Notes under the pieces: generated by a model | Told to the model about the DNA's origin: nothing | Databases searched by the model: none | What the model saw: only the letters and a program-made list of their open reading frames with translations | DNA from: Dipteris shenzhenensis | Lineage: Eukaryota > Polypodiophyta > Polypodiopsida > Gleicheniales | Reading direction: 5' to 3' (one strand) | Assembly (NCBI GenBank): GCA_047967505.1 | Contig: CM106539.1 | Length of the DNA: 64,000 nucleotides | Program-made: the position numbers and the translations under genes | Shown: in pieces, positions 31,831 through 63,715 of the stretch | Layout of the letters: the number at the start of each line of letters is the position of its first letter | Numbering within the stretch: the stretch's first letter is position 1

Positions 31831-32950
31831 ACCGCCATTCTCATGTAGGTGGGGGCACCTCCATGATATTGCTTCCCCTATAGTGCAACCACGTTTGAAG
31901 GGTACATAAGTTGTAACAGAGGGTGATCCCAAAGCTTTGAAAACTTCTCAACCTCCCATTCATTGCCCCAAGAAAGACTCCTACCCTCACTTCACTCAGA
32001 GCCATTACCCTATCCACACAATGAGGGCGGACCTTCGACACCAACTGACCTTCCGCCTCCTCTTCCCGAGCCCATGCCCAGGGGAAGAATCTAGATGTCT
32101 TGAACACAATGGGTGCATAAGGATGTCCTTTGTGCATGACACTACTACAAAGGAGGCCAATAGTTATGGATTCCCAAAATCGTGGAGAGGTTTCGAACCC
32201 CTCCTCGCCCCATTCCCCAACATACAACTCCCTCAAAGGGCAAAGTCCCTGACCACATCCATTGCCATGCCGGCAGCGGCAATTGACATTGCTTCCAGTG
32301 TAGAAGACTCACCCACATTGGATTGCAAAGGAGCTCTTGAAGGCCTAAGGCTACTACCAAGTCATCATGCCAAGGGACACGCCTACAGTGTCAACCGGCC
32401 CTACTTCCACTACTAAGCCAAAAGTCACGGTACAACAAGAACCTGCCTCCACAATGAATGCATCCACACAAAAACCTATGAGCCTTGTTCCTAGAAATGA
32501 CCATTAACAACGTGGCAGTGATGATTTGCCACTGTCAACCAAGATGATGAGCAGGATCAACACATGCCTCACGACAACAAGGTAGGCTACTTGGAACTCA
32601 ACCCCGTGACAATCAACATAATAGGAATTGCGTCAGGTGTGCATCTAGACCTAGGTGAGTCTATACAGTAGGCGTATCATGAACAAGAACCAATAGCCCA
32701 GAAGTCCTTGTCAATCTCACCCACCAGTCAGGGTTAGCATTAGGTGAATACAGCTAATACACTTCTACATTAGGGCACGTTGACCTCTCAAGTCCGTCCA
32801 CTTTGCTTGGGCTAACTGCCGCCATTCCAATGTCCTTGGCAATACCATTAGCATCTTTTGACCCCCCTCAACAGCTCAGAAAGAAGATTAAAACTTCAAA
32901 TTCAGGCCAAACTGGTACCCCAGTGCCTTAGCCAGCTATCCCGCCAGATT
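31831..32950. other. Unassigned retroelement-derived or intergenic sequence
   Basis: Several 70-160 codon ORFs on both strands overlap each other, with no domain I recognise. Composition is similar to the flanking elements. No LTR end is seen. Confidence 0.4.
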
Positions 32951-32953
32951 ATC

Positions 32954-33125
32954 GCCATACAGCCAACTTGCTTATCGGTGCCATACCAGCAAGCCTCCAA
33001 CTAGTTGCCATATAGCCAATGCACCGGACGATGCCATACCTGCAAGCCTCCGACTCATTGCCATACAACCAACCCGTCGACTGCTACCATACCTACAAGC
33101 CTTCGACTAGCCATTCCACAGGATC
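32954..33125. repeat. Minisatellite, about three units of 53 bp
   Basis: Units starting GCCATACAGCCAAC-like occur at 32954, 33007 and 33060. Each contains a second GCCATACC and a CAAGCCTCC half. A decaying tail with the half-unit TCGCCATA continues to about 33165. Confidence 0.8.
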
Positions 33126-33169
33126 GTCGCCATACTAGCATCCCACTGGGTCATCGCCATAATGCTATC

Positions 33170-34930
33170 CCCTGGTTGATGGGATACTAAAAACTATAAA
33201 AGGACCCCCTATCCCCTTGGATCATCGCCTTAGAAAAAACAACCAAACTCTGTTGTCAATTTCCTACTAGAATTTCTTCAGTCCCTGCACCCTTCCACAC
33301 TGCCCACCAGCCTCCAAATTTGCCATTGAATGTCCTATGTCTCTTCCTCCTCTACCGACCATTCATTACTCGCTTGTCCTCCTTCTTCTCAAAGGATCCC
33401 GAAAATGAATTCTTCGAATTCGAGAGAGAGCTCATCGTCCTACACCCCTAAAATTCATCACTTGCTAATCCATTGCCACCGGTCCCATCCGAGTCCTAGA
33501 GCACTCCCTTAGTATCAATTCGGATGCCTTCCGACATACATGCAGCTGAACTCCAAACCAAAGAGGAGATTAGTATTTAGCTCGCCACCTACACACTATC
33601 CCCACACATAATCCTCTAAACCCTCCAGATGCACTTTGATGCACTTCGCGCACAAAATCTTATCTTCCACATCGATCTCACCGCCCCTCTCTTGCCCAAC
33701 ACACTCCCTACCATCCTTCCCCGAAATCCTGATCATTGTCGCCCCGTTCTAGGTATGTCATACTTTTCTCTAAACCTTCAGTCTACTAGCTTCCATCCCT
33801 CCGACCTTCAGACTCTAGTTGCCCATCTCATTCTCTTAAACTTCCTGTAGACCACTAATTTTACACAGGACCATGACGTGATGTAGCTAGCCAAACCCAA
33901 AGAATTGAGCCCATGGGTATGTAGTCCCAAAAGCATACGAGCTGACATCGACTGATGCAAACATATGGTAGTGCATCGGTAGCTCAAACTCAAATGCATT
34001 TAGCTGCATATCACTCCCACGACCTACCACCCCCCTAGAATCATTATTTTGTTCAACAGGGTACTACAAGCTCTCCAGGACTCACAAGAGTCCTTGGTTA
34101 GCAATTTTGAAACAATTCATGTAGCGTATTGTCACCAAGGAGGATTTTCAACAAACCATATCAGTCTTCAACACCACCACTCCACCCACGAATATTCTTA
34201 ACCCCAATCCCACAAACCCCACAAATCCCACACAACATCCTCAGCCACCAATCAAACCCATTCTACCTCCCCTTCCCCGCACAAACCAGCCCGAGTACTC
34301 CTCCCATGCCTCCAATACTAGCATCGCATAGCACGAGACCTCCCAATCCATGTCATCCGATGCTCATGTTGACCTACCAAATGAAGCCATCAATACCTTG
34401 CTGCGGCTGGCCAATCTAGTTGACAAGTGGATAGACCTTTCGACCACAAGGCATGCAAAGGAGGAACCCATGCCAAATGTTGATGATGATGTTCCTCTAG
34501 CTCCCCCCTCATCACCACCAAAAGATGTACACTGGAGGCCCGACCTCTAGTCCTTCCAGGACTTACTGGACAATGCTCTCATGCATCACTGGAAGGCCTA
34601 GCTTGAAGGCTCCCACCTTCATTGGTACGAAATATATGGAAGCTCGCCCCCTCACTACTTTTATCAATCAGTCCTTCAACGACTAGAGGCGGGCCAACCT
34701 GAAGCGCACACAGTGGCTACAACTTAGCTCCACACATGTCAATTCCCCTCACGAACATGGACGCAGGTCTCCAACCCCATTGGTGCATCCCATTTTGAAG
34801 AAGGAGAAATTTCGACGCTATTATCATAGCGCACCCCTTGAGCGACGAATCCCTGTATGTGTTGGATTGGTGGCAGGTATCAGATCCTCGCTTTGGGGTA
34901 AAGTTAGATTTTGAGCATCATTTTGTTAAA
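33170..34930. other. No recognisable gene; Pro/Ser/Thr-rich ORFs only
   Basis: Short plus-strand ORFs (for example 34129-34419 and 34350-34550) are Pro- and Asp-rich and could be a gag remnant, but no diagnostic motif is present. Confidence 0.35.
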
Positions 34931-35139
34931 TTAATGAGTTCCTTTCAATCTGATTTAATCTTTTTACAAAAAGCTTATGACATGTCACTTTTCTATTGAA
35001 TAAAGGTGACAAGACCCTATCTTAATTTATTGTGGATATATGCTAGATGCCTTTTCAATCTCTTGTATTTGAATACTTATCTTTGCTTTTCTAAAACATC
35101 AGCACCTAGTATCTAGGACTGATTTTCTAGGACTTGAAC

Positions 35140-35215
35140 GCGTGCGCGCGCACACACACACACACAAAATTTCTACATTCTTACACATTTACACACACAC
35201 ATACACACATACACA

Positions 35216-35254
<39 letters not shown>

Positions 35255-35335
35255 ACACCCAATTTATACATTTAATTGCCCCACTGTCTCTTTTTTAGCA
35301 CAATTTATTAATACACACACACACACACGCACATA
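35140..35335. repeat. CA/CT microsatellite cluster
   Basis: CA runs lie near 35151-35166, 35191-35215, 35230-35255 and 35311-35333, with a CT run at 35218-35230. ORFs across it are artefacts of the repeats. Confidence 0.9.
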
Positions 35336-36150
35336 CCCCCTAACCCCTACCTTACTCCCTAAACCCCTTCATGTTTTTTAATGGCCCTTTTTGTTTTTAC
35401 TTGTGTCTACATCTTTTAAATCATTTATTTTTACACAAGCTCTCTTTGTAACACACACTCAATTCAGCTGTTATTTTCTTTTTAAAAAAAATCTAAACCC
35501 TATTTTTAAAAACATTCTAAACCCTAAAATCCCTCTAACCACAATTGTTTTTGCTAAATTAATAACTAAAATTTCAAGCTTTTAATGTACCTTTGTTTTT
35601 TCTAGAGTGTAATTTGTTTTGCCGTACATGATTAGTTTGATAGGAAAACTTGTTGTTTCCGTAAAGTAATCATCTTTTCCCTTGGTCCTAACCCATTTTT
35701 GGTTTTATTTTTCATTTTAATGCTTATTTTTGCCTTGTTTAAACCAATCTATTCAATTTACCTTGTTAGATGTTCTCCCCTATTTTTCCTTCTTTAAAAT
35801 GCCTTCATTTCCTTTATTTATTTTAATTAATTGCCTTAATTAATCAATTGCCACAAATACATGTAGAAATTCTTAAGCAAATTGGTTTATTTTCCATTAA
35901 GTTTTTTAAAAAGTCTTTGCCTAGTTGGTCCTTGTTGTGCAATCAAGGGTGAGGAATACTCCCCATTTTAAAAAAAGGGTGTGGACTACCCCCCTATAAC
36001 AAGGTTTTTCTCTTAAGATGGTGCTTCATCTCTTGGTCTATTTCAATTGATGATTCTTCTAGTGGTTGCAGACCATACCCCCTTTTTTTCACACATTATT
36101 TGTGGTTTATCTCCCTATATTTTTACTCCTTAATAACTCTTTTTATGCAT

Positions 36151-36326
36151 TAGAATCTAGAAAGTTGTGCATGTTCCTAGGTAAAGCATTAACAAGCCGG
36201 GGAGCAAAGGCATTACCTGTCTACCCAAATTATGCTATATTGTTCTAACATATAGTGTATTTGGATGGTGGCAGCAGGTAAGTGGACCTTGACCTCGGAG
36301 CTTGGACTACCTAACAGATTCAACAC
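36151..36326 (+). repeat. SINE-like repeat, copy 1
   Basis: This 176-bp segment matches 39631-39804 with shared blocks CATTACCTGTCTACCCAAAT, GTTCTAACA, TTTGGATGGTGGCA and AGGTAAGTGGACC. It ends AGATTCAACAC, close to a pol III B box. A CA tract follows about 60 bp later. Promoter function is an inference. Confidence 0.65.
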
Positions 36327-37439
36327 TTTTGTATTAATTTTGTGCTTAAATGTGCAAACTCAATATTAATGGGATTATTAAATCTAAACACACACACACA
36401 CACTTTCTTCTCCCATGTGCAAATTTTCTTCTCACACATGCATGTAGGTTCTGTTCTCCCAAAAAATGTCATTATTTATTATTATCCTTAGAGGCCTTCT
36501 CAAAACATGCTATAGAGGAGGTGCCAACATGCTTTGTAGCCTATGTATTGAAAAGTCAAACTGAGAATATCTTATTGATGTGGTAAAGCCAATTGACTAT
36601 CAAGACCCAACCAACTCGTCGGTTGACTTGCATGTCCCTTTATATGTAGATACCTCCATCTCAACCCACCCTAATCCCATGAACATGGTGAACATTCAAG
36701 GAGCTCTCAAATTGGACATAATGCGCCCTTGATCCATACTATTGAGATGTCGAACAATCAAGTTAGTAAGACAATAGCATATTTTTCACAGACCTATTGT
36801 TGTCCGTGCAATGTCCTTTCTTCTTTATCGTTTATGGTCTTACCTTACTAGGTGCAAGATTGTGCAACCCATAGGCCTCCACTACTATTATCACATGCAG
36901 ATGTGATTTAATATAGTGCTCTCCATATGTTTAAGCACCAGCATAGTGGATGGAACATCTTATAGGGAAAATTGTGGAGGAAAATACACAACAATAGAAA
37001 GATAATACAGTGTTCGTTCATGGGAAACAAAGGTTTATACTTCACTCCATGAGTGAATTTTGACATAACCTCCTTCATATGAGCGCTTTTTTGTTTGAGA
37101 AATATTATAAAAGGCCTCAAACATTGGCTATATTGATCATTTTCAAGTATCATGGCAAAGGTTAAGATTACCACCTTATTTAAAATGGTTAAGAGTGGAT
37201 TTTTTTGAAAAAATGAAACATACAATGATTCCCTTTTCAAAGTATCATGTGGGACCTTTTCTAATACTTCCTTCCATGGCACTTTTGTTAGACGGTTTCT
37301 AAATTTACCTGATTCTTGGAGTTGCCTTTGTTGTTTAGTTGATTTCTATATGGAGGTTTATTGGCTTTCTAGTTCACACGATTGCCTTTTGTGTTGGTGG
37401 TTGGTTTGTTCTTAGAATTTGAGACTTTAAAAAGCACCA

Positions 37440-37595
37440 CACAGGGGGGGAAGAAGGTGGTGCGAGGGACAAGGTATTTTCTGTACATCATTTTTCCCAT
37501 GGAAGAAAAATCCCCCCTTCCCACCCCTTCTCCTCATGGTAGATGCATAAATTAGCCATGAGGAGAAGGGGGAAGGGAGAGTTCCACCTTGTTAA
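37440..37595. repeat. Fold-back element with 16-bp perfect stem
   Basis: CCCCTTCTCCTCATGG at 37524-37539 is the exact reverse complement of 37556-37571, with a 16-base loop. Outer arms are imperfect (AAGGTGG near 37448, CCACCTT near 37585). It may be a small fold-back or MITE relic; no target duplication was identified. Confidence 0.6.
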
Positions 37596-37884
37596 TTTAA
37601 CTAGTGTCCCTTTGAATTTTTATTGTCATGCATGACAAAAAGGAGGGGGAGGGATGTATTGTATTAAAGAAAGATAAGCATCTGGGGAAGTAGGCACACA
37701 CGCTAAAATTGGAAAAGGGAGGTAACTCTTTGCCGTGAAAGAAGAGGGGAAAAGGGACATCAAATGATAACTAATGAGCACACCCTTGTTAGCAATTATT
37801 TGAGCATAGGATGGACTTTGGTAGAATCTATGTTCCAGTTTTAGACATAATTTACTTACAAAAGTATATTTCTATCTATGCTAT

Positions 37885-38097
37885 GAACTGGGGGACTTGT
37901 GTGCAAGTCAGTGCATGGTTGTGTATGTGTCAACACATGATCAATGATTGTAATCATTATGATAACATTGCTATTGCGTATGTGTCTCTGAACTAGAGGA
38001 CTTGTGTAGAGGTCTGTGCAAGTCATTTCATGGTTGCGTATGTGTCAACTTATGATCAATGATTGTAATCATTATGATAACATTGCTATTGTGTGAC
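37885..38097. repeat. Tandem duplication, period 105-115 bp
   Basis: GATTGTAATCATTATGATAA begins at 37946 and again at 38061. Upstream blocks (GACTTGTGT, CATGGTTG, TATGTGTCAAC) are also repeated, with a 10-bp indel. Confidence 0.88.
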
Positions 38098-39209
38098 ATG
38101 TGACATTCGTTTCATTTTCTTACTATGTCAAAAATTGTAGGTTTTGTATGAGTCCCCTACACCCTATCTTTATTGAAAACATAAGGTAATTAATTGAAGT
38201 TGCTCCTAATTGGTTATGTGTGCATATGTAATGACACGTGCTAATCTTTCATTGTTTCCTTTTCAACTCCTTCTCCAATTCTAAGCCATGGGCCTTGATC
38301 GTCCATTGCATCATTATTGAAGGATATAACAATTTTCCCTCCTCTTGACTTTGACTCATGAGGCTTGCTATTGGTAGTTGCATTGATTTTATATGTCAAA
38401 CATGTCATTAATGCCATCCCATCATGTCAATGCCTTTGGGATGATGATTAGTCAACACCAATCCAACAAATTTTCCATCAAATTTTCTATTCACTAGTAG
38501 GGTCTCTTTGAACCATCTTTGGTTCCCAAGCACGTGCAATCTTTTAATGATTCTATAGAATGGAATGTCACCAAGCCTTAGGTTTTCTATGTTGTTAGGC
38601 TAATGGTTGTAATGGCGCCACTACTATTGTATCTTGTAGTAGGTAGCTATAATTGTAATATGTTTAATGGGTTGATTAGTCTAGTCTTCTTCTATGGCAA
38701 GATTATTAGCCTAGGTGTGCAACACCTGAGCAACATTTGTAATTGTGACAATTGGATTTCTTTACATGGTTATCTTTCATATAAGCATTTGATAGCTTAT
38801 TAACTAACTTTTTGATAGAGATGGTTATGTAAGGCTTGATGTTATGGAGGCTCCTTTGATTGTGAAGTTTAACATACTTTGAGGAAGAATGTTGGCTGAA
38901 CCTACTTAGTTTGTGAACTGTGCTTTTTCATGGTTATAGAATTTCTACATCATCCTCTTTGTATAACGATACTTAAAGTGATAGAGGACACTAGTTGACT
39001 TTCTTCTTTTAAAGGATATGATAAGGCATGATAAACCATAATACCACCAATTATGATACTAATAAATCCTTAAACTTTATTAGTTTGATACCTATATAAT
39101 GATTACTTATGCTTACAACCTAAAGTTCTTTTCGACCTACATTTTGTGACTGGTTTCCTTTCATCAGTGAGCTAGGTGCTATTCCTAGACATTTGGATAG
39201 CTACATGGC

Positions 39210-39301
39210 CCCTTCTCTCTCTCTCTCTATCTCTCTCTCTCTCGTACGCACGCACATTTATTTTATTTAAGGGGGTGAAAACTCTCTCTCTCATACACAC
39301 A

Positions 39302-39352
<51 letters not shown>

Positions 39353-39430
39353 AATAAATTTGATTAGTAAATGGATCTCACACACATACACACATATTTC
39401 TTTACACACACACACACACGCACACACACA
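39210..39430. repeat. CT/CA microsatellite cluster
   Basis: CT runs at 39213-39243 and 39300-39328 are followed by CA runs at 39328-39352 and 39405-39430. ORFs on both strands here encode only Ser-Leu, Arg-Glu or Thr-His repeats and are not genes. Confidence 0.9.
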
Positions 39431-39630
39431 TGAATACTTCCCTAACTATGAATTATTCTTTTATGTACCCCATGAAATCTTCCCTTTACACTTTCTTTTA
39501 ACCACCCCACATACTAAGCCCATTAATCGTCCCATACCTCCTCTAATTCCTTCTTAACCCATGCACTCATTCGCTCCTTGCTCCACATGTGACTTAAACT
39601 TCACTTGTGGCTAAATTATTTTTTAATTAT

Positions 39631-39801
39631 CTAAGAATCCATATGGTTGTCTATATTCCTAAGTAAAGCGGTAACAAGCCAGGGAAAACAAGCATTACCT
39701 GTCTACCCAAATGTAACTATGATGTTCTAACACCTAGTTTGTTTGGATGGTGGCAGGTAAGTGGACCCAGACCTCGGAACATGGACTGTCTGAGGATTCG
39801 A

Positions 39802-39804
<3 letters not shown>
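39631..39804 (+). repeat. SINE-like repeat, copy 2, with (AC)n tail
   Basis: The second copy of the 36151 repeat, 174 bp. It ends GGATTCGAGAC and runs straight into an (AC)n tract (39804-39844). GGATTCGAGAC differs from the pol III B-box consensus GGTTCGANNC by about one position. Confidence 0.65.
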
Positions 39805-39851
<47 letters not shown>

Positions 39852-40086
39852 TGCACGCACATGCACTAGCATATTTGAATTAGATTTGCTCAAAGTTAAG
39901 TGGGTTGGAAAACGGGTGTTGAGGAGGGAAGAAGTGGAGGGTGTGGAATCAGAGGGTGGAGGTATGGATGGATATGATGATGATGTGTTCGAGAATCCAA
40001 AACAAAACTCTTGCTCTCAAGAGTCAAGACTCAAGGCGTGTACTTCCCCGACCAGGCCAGCTGCCTAAACACAAAAAAAAAAACCC

Positions 40087-40115
40087 AAACACACACACAC
40101 ACACACACACACACT
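40087..40115. repeat. (AC)n microsatellite
   Basis: A pure AC run of about 26 bases in the upstream flank of the receptor kinase gene. Confidence 0.9.
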
Positions 40116-40559
40116 CTCCCAAAATTTCATCCACTCTCCTTCTTCGAGTCACCACCCCTTTGGCCATGCCTCCTACTAAGTGCTATTCTCCCTTTGAGAT
40201 TATGCAGCAGAATGCCAATCTGTCGCTTCAACACTTGCTTCTGCATTCCTGATATAGTCCCTGCCTCGCCTCTGCAACAATTAAGGCCCTATCAAAGTTC
40301 CCTCGTAGCTCTACACTTCTTACACCCAGTTTGAGACTCCCTCCAGCGAGCTATTTCCAAGTCTCTTCTCCAATTGCACCCACCAACACCTTACAGTTTT
40401 ACTACCTTTCAAACCCTCCTGCTCTCCTTGCATTGTCGGACCTCCCTTCGCTTCTCTCGTCCCTCGTGCTGCTGTCGCCTGGAGCTCATTCCTGTCAGGA
40501 GCACCTTTGTGAACATTTTCTTGCTCCTTCGGAAGCTTGGACGTAAGCTACTTAATTGA

Positions 40560-40847
40560 GAGAACTGGGTATTGAAGATCCGTATCTGGGTATTGAAGAT
40601 CTGTTATGCTCTGTGGCCGACGACTCCGATCCGGGCTGTCTCCAGCTGTTGACCTTCGAGCAAAAGAAAGGAAACCTGACCGCTGGAAAGTCTGGAAAAT
40701 TTGTTCATATTGATGTCAACCGAGGTACTTCACAAAAGCGTGGGATAGACACACATGACGCCATGATTTCTTCAAGGTTTGCGCCGTTCATCTTATGAAT
40801 CACGCGCAATTCGAATATCTCATCTTGAATCTTCCTGAGTTGTGCCA
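40560..40847 (+). promoter_or_regulatory. Presumed 5' UTR and proximal promoter of the LRR receptor kinase
   Basis: No TATA box is obvious. A 20-bp motif (TGGGTATTGAAGATC) is directly repeated at about 40567 and 40587. An 80-codon ORF (40556-40798) ends before the chosen ATG and has no domain, so it is taken as non-coding. Confidence 0.3.
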
Positions 40848-61084
<20,237 letters not shown>

Positions 61085-61528
61085 GTGAAGTTGGGTCTCT
61101 CCTTCGGCAGAAAAATGAGTTCTGCATAGTGTGAGCATTTAGCTTGGGTTTCCAAGGGGACTGTCGTGCTGGGTATATGGGAAGTTGTATAGGCCATGCA
61201 TGTATTTATAAATTATGCTGAAGGCAGGCAGTGTGGATCGTGTCTCTTGAGAAAATATGCTGTTTGAGAAATTGTGCAGATATCTGTGGCTCAGTCCTGT
61301 GAGCGCAGTCACAAAGTTGAAGTGGAAATGGTAATGTGATCCAGGTGACTGTGATTCTGGGAGCATGCTGGGGCAAGCTGACACTAGTGCTTTGCTAACA
61401 AGCAGCTCAACCTGTGAACTTAGTACTGTGTGCAAGAGTGAAGTTTGCAGATGATCATGAGCTGATTACCGTTGCCTTGCCGCATCTCTTTCTGCTGCCT
61501 TTGGGTTCAAGACAATTCCAGTATGCAG
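61085..61528 (+). other. Presumed 3' UTR and downstream flank of the receptor kinase
   Basis: This follows the TAG at 61082-61084. No clear poly(A) signal could be chosen. An alternative is splicing at GTAACA (61056) to a further short exon, which cannot be excluded. Confidence 0.35.
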
Positions 61529-61617
61529 CATTCTTGTCATGGAAGATATTCATGTATTAAAAAATTCTCGTCATGGAAGACATTCATGCAGCATTCTCCT
61601 CATGGAAGATATTCATG
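61529..61617. repeat. Three ~25-bp tandem units
   Basis: ATTCTTGTCATGGAAGATATTCATG-type units start near 61529, 61564 and 61592 with spacers of 3-9 bases. Confidence 0.85.
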
Positions 61618-62311
61618 TAAAAAAAAATGCATGATTGTTGGAGCAGCCATTCAAGCAGCAAGGGTCACCTAACACCTTGCTGGCTGCAGATTAGATACGT
61701 CTGGTCCACAAGAGGACAACACAATTTTGTTGAAGAGAATATAACTGCGCACTAACAAGGTGATGTGGCTGCTTGGATTTCAGGCTGTTCTCCAAGCATA
61801 TATGACTTTTGTGAAGATGCCAGCATGCCTTTTCTATGCAGAAAATTGATAATCTCTGGAATGTGATATAATTTATAAATGCAATTTGCTTATTCCTTAA
61901 CTTTCACAACTGTTCCTTTTGGCTAGAGATAGGCTGTAGAGGACTAGATACATGTGGTGTACTTGTTGCATTAGAATCAGTGGATTTGCTAGTGTATGTT
62001 ATGTCTCGCTGATTGTAGTAAGTAGAGCCATTTGCATTGTTTAACTAATGTAGGTGTTAGAATTATTGTGATAAGAGTGGAATAATCCAGATAGCCCAAT
62101 ATTTTAAATGTATCCCAAGCTTTGCATGTCTGTTTCTAAATCACACAAGTAGCTTTGGAATGATCTTTTGGCTGGTGGGTTATAAGTGCACTGAACTGCT
62201 TTGAGTTCACTTTCTCCTTGAGCTCCGCTTGCCTTTTGGCAAGGAGCAACCTGGATGGACCACCCACCCTCCCTAGCCAGCAGCACACTTCCTTAGAGTC
62301 TGTAAGCAAGA

Positions 62312-62387
62312 TATGCAGGAGCACCAATCACGTCCTATAACATACAATATATGCAGGAGCACCTATCACGTCCTATAACATGCTATG
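62312..62387. repeat. Tandem duplication, two units of 38 bp
   Basis: TATGCAGGAGCACC begins at 62312 and 62350; one substitution and end differences. A run of about 15 G follows at 62397-62412. Confidence 0.9.
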
Positions 62388-62412
62388 AAAATTCGGGAGG
62401 GGGGGGGGGGGG

Positions 62413-63139
62413 ACGCCATAAATTTGCAGCAGGTCAATGCGATGGTGCATAAAGCTTTGCGCAGAAACTTGTGATGATTTACCAAAAGTAGGGCTGTGTA
62501 TCTTCCCGGTAATATTGATGTTGGGCTGTAATTTGGAATTTCCTGCGTTCCAATGAATTCAGATGAGAGCTCAGCTAAGGATCCAGTCTAGCAAATTTGA
62601 GGGATGTGCAGTATCTGCTGAGAGAGGAGGCTTTGTTATGAGTACAAAACAAGGCACTTGGATGTTGTCGAAAAACCTTTTGAGCTTGGAAAATGTACGA
62701 AGATTGGGTGGCTACAAAGGTAGTGACAATGGTTGAAGTATGTAAGGCCGTTATTTATGTCTACATTAAATTGTCAACATCATTCTGCTAGTTGGGAAAG
62801 ACATATCATGTATGCCTTTTCCAATAAGGCATTCTATTGGAAAGGAGATATCATGTATGTGTTCTTGATGGTTGTAGTTGGGGAGTTTCTTGGGCTTCAG
62901 AGGGGGAAGTGCAGCATGTCAAAAGCGTGCCTAAGACATCGAAAGCAATTGGGTTTTAATCGCGCTAGGCTTCCATTGAGACGTGGAGCGTTCTCATAAT
63001 TGACATCCATTTGGGAAACTTATCATGTACATGTGCTTTGGAGAAAGGGAGGCACAAGTATGTGCTGACATTTTTCAAATTATTATAGGGTTATTGAAAT
63101 AATTCCCATAAGAGGTCATCAATATTGTAGATTTAGGAT
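62413..63139. other. No recognisable gene
   Basis: An 88-codon ORF (62733-62999) has no domain. A small inverted repeat (CCTTTTCCAATA with TATTGGAAAGG) lies at 62815-62844. Confidence 0.4.
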
Positions 63140-63400
63140 GGGTTGCTATGTGGTGATTAGGTAGAGGCATAAATCCAATATTGTTTGCTGCGATTAGCTA
63201 GAGTTATGTGGTATTACCAGACCCAAGACATCCACCATGTTAAGGCTTTTCGTGTTGAAAGGCTTTGGGTTGATGTGAGCCATCCTCTTATGCCAAACTT
63301 TAGTAGTGAGCTATTTGGATGTAGGAGGTCATCAGCCACGTTGCCATTAAATGTATAAAGGTCTCGAAAGTTGTTTCTTGAGCCAACAACCTTTTTTTTG
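63140..63400 (-). pseudogene. Copia-type pre-integrase (GAG_pre-integrs) fragment
   Basis: The minus strand reads VGSRNNFRDLYTFNGNV, then, after a one-base shift, VWHKRMAHINPKPFNTKS and LNMVDVLG. This is the short domain between protease and integrase of Ty1/copia elements (LWHRRLGHI-type). Nothing else of the element is seen nearby. Confidence 0.6.
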
Positions 63401-63715
63401 CAAAGAGAAGAACTTTCTGTTAATGCTTGGAAAACCCCATACAATTATCAAAATAGGGCCGATGGTAAATACAAAGAGAAGACTTGGCTATCCAAAACCA
63501 ACCTGTCGGCAATCCCAGCTCATTGCCTAGGGCTTGTCCAGAATAGGGGCTAACAACCAGGCTAGTGGCCTATACATCTGGTGGATATCTCCCGTAGAGA
63601 ATGTGTAGAATATGCTACAGGTGAAGCCTTGTAGAAGCGTTCTCGCTTCTCGGTGGTTTATTGTGAGTCCGGTATACAACGCTCCCAACTGGCTAGTTGG
63701 GTAAACATAATGTCT

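Noticed and set aside
32954-33165. CRISPR-like array
   Set aside because: The units are contiguous 53-bp minisatellite repeats without distinct spacers, in eukaryotic DNA.
35142-35381. 79-codon ORF
   Set aside because: It encodes only Thr-His and Ser-Leu repeats from CA/CT tracts.
39172-39367. ORFs on both strands rich in Arg-Glu, Ser-Leu and Thr-His
   Set aside because: They are translations of CT and CA microsatellites.
40556-40798. 80-codon ORF just before the receptor kinase
   Set aside because: No domain, ends before the signal-peptide ATG at 40848, and contains a direct repeat; taken as 5' flank.
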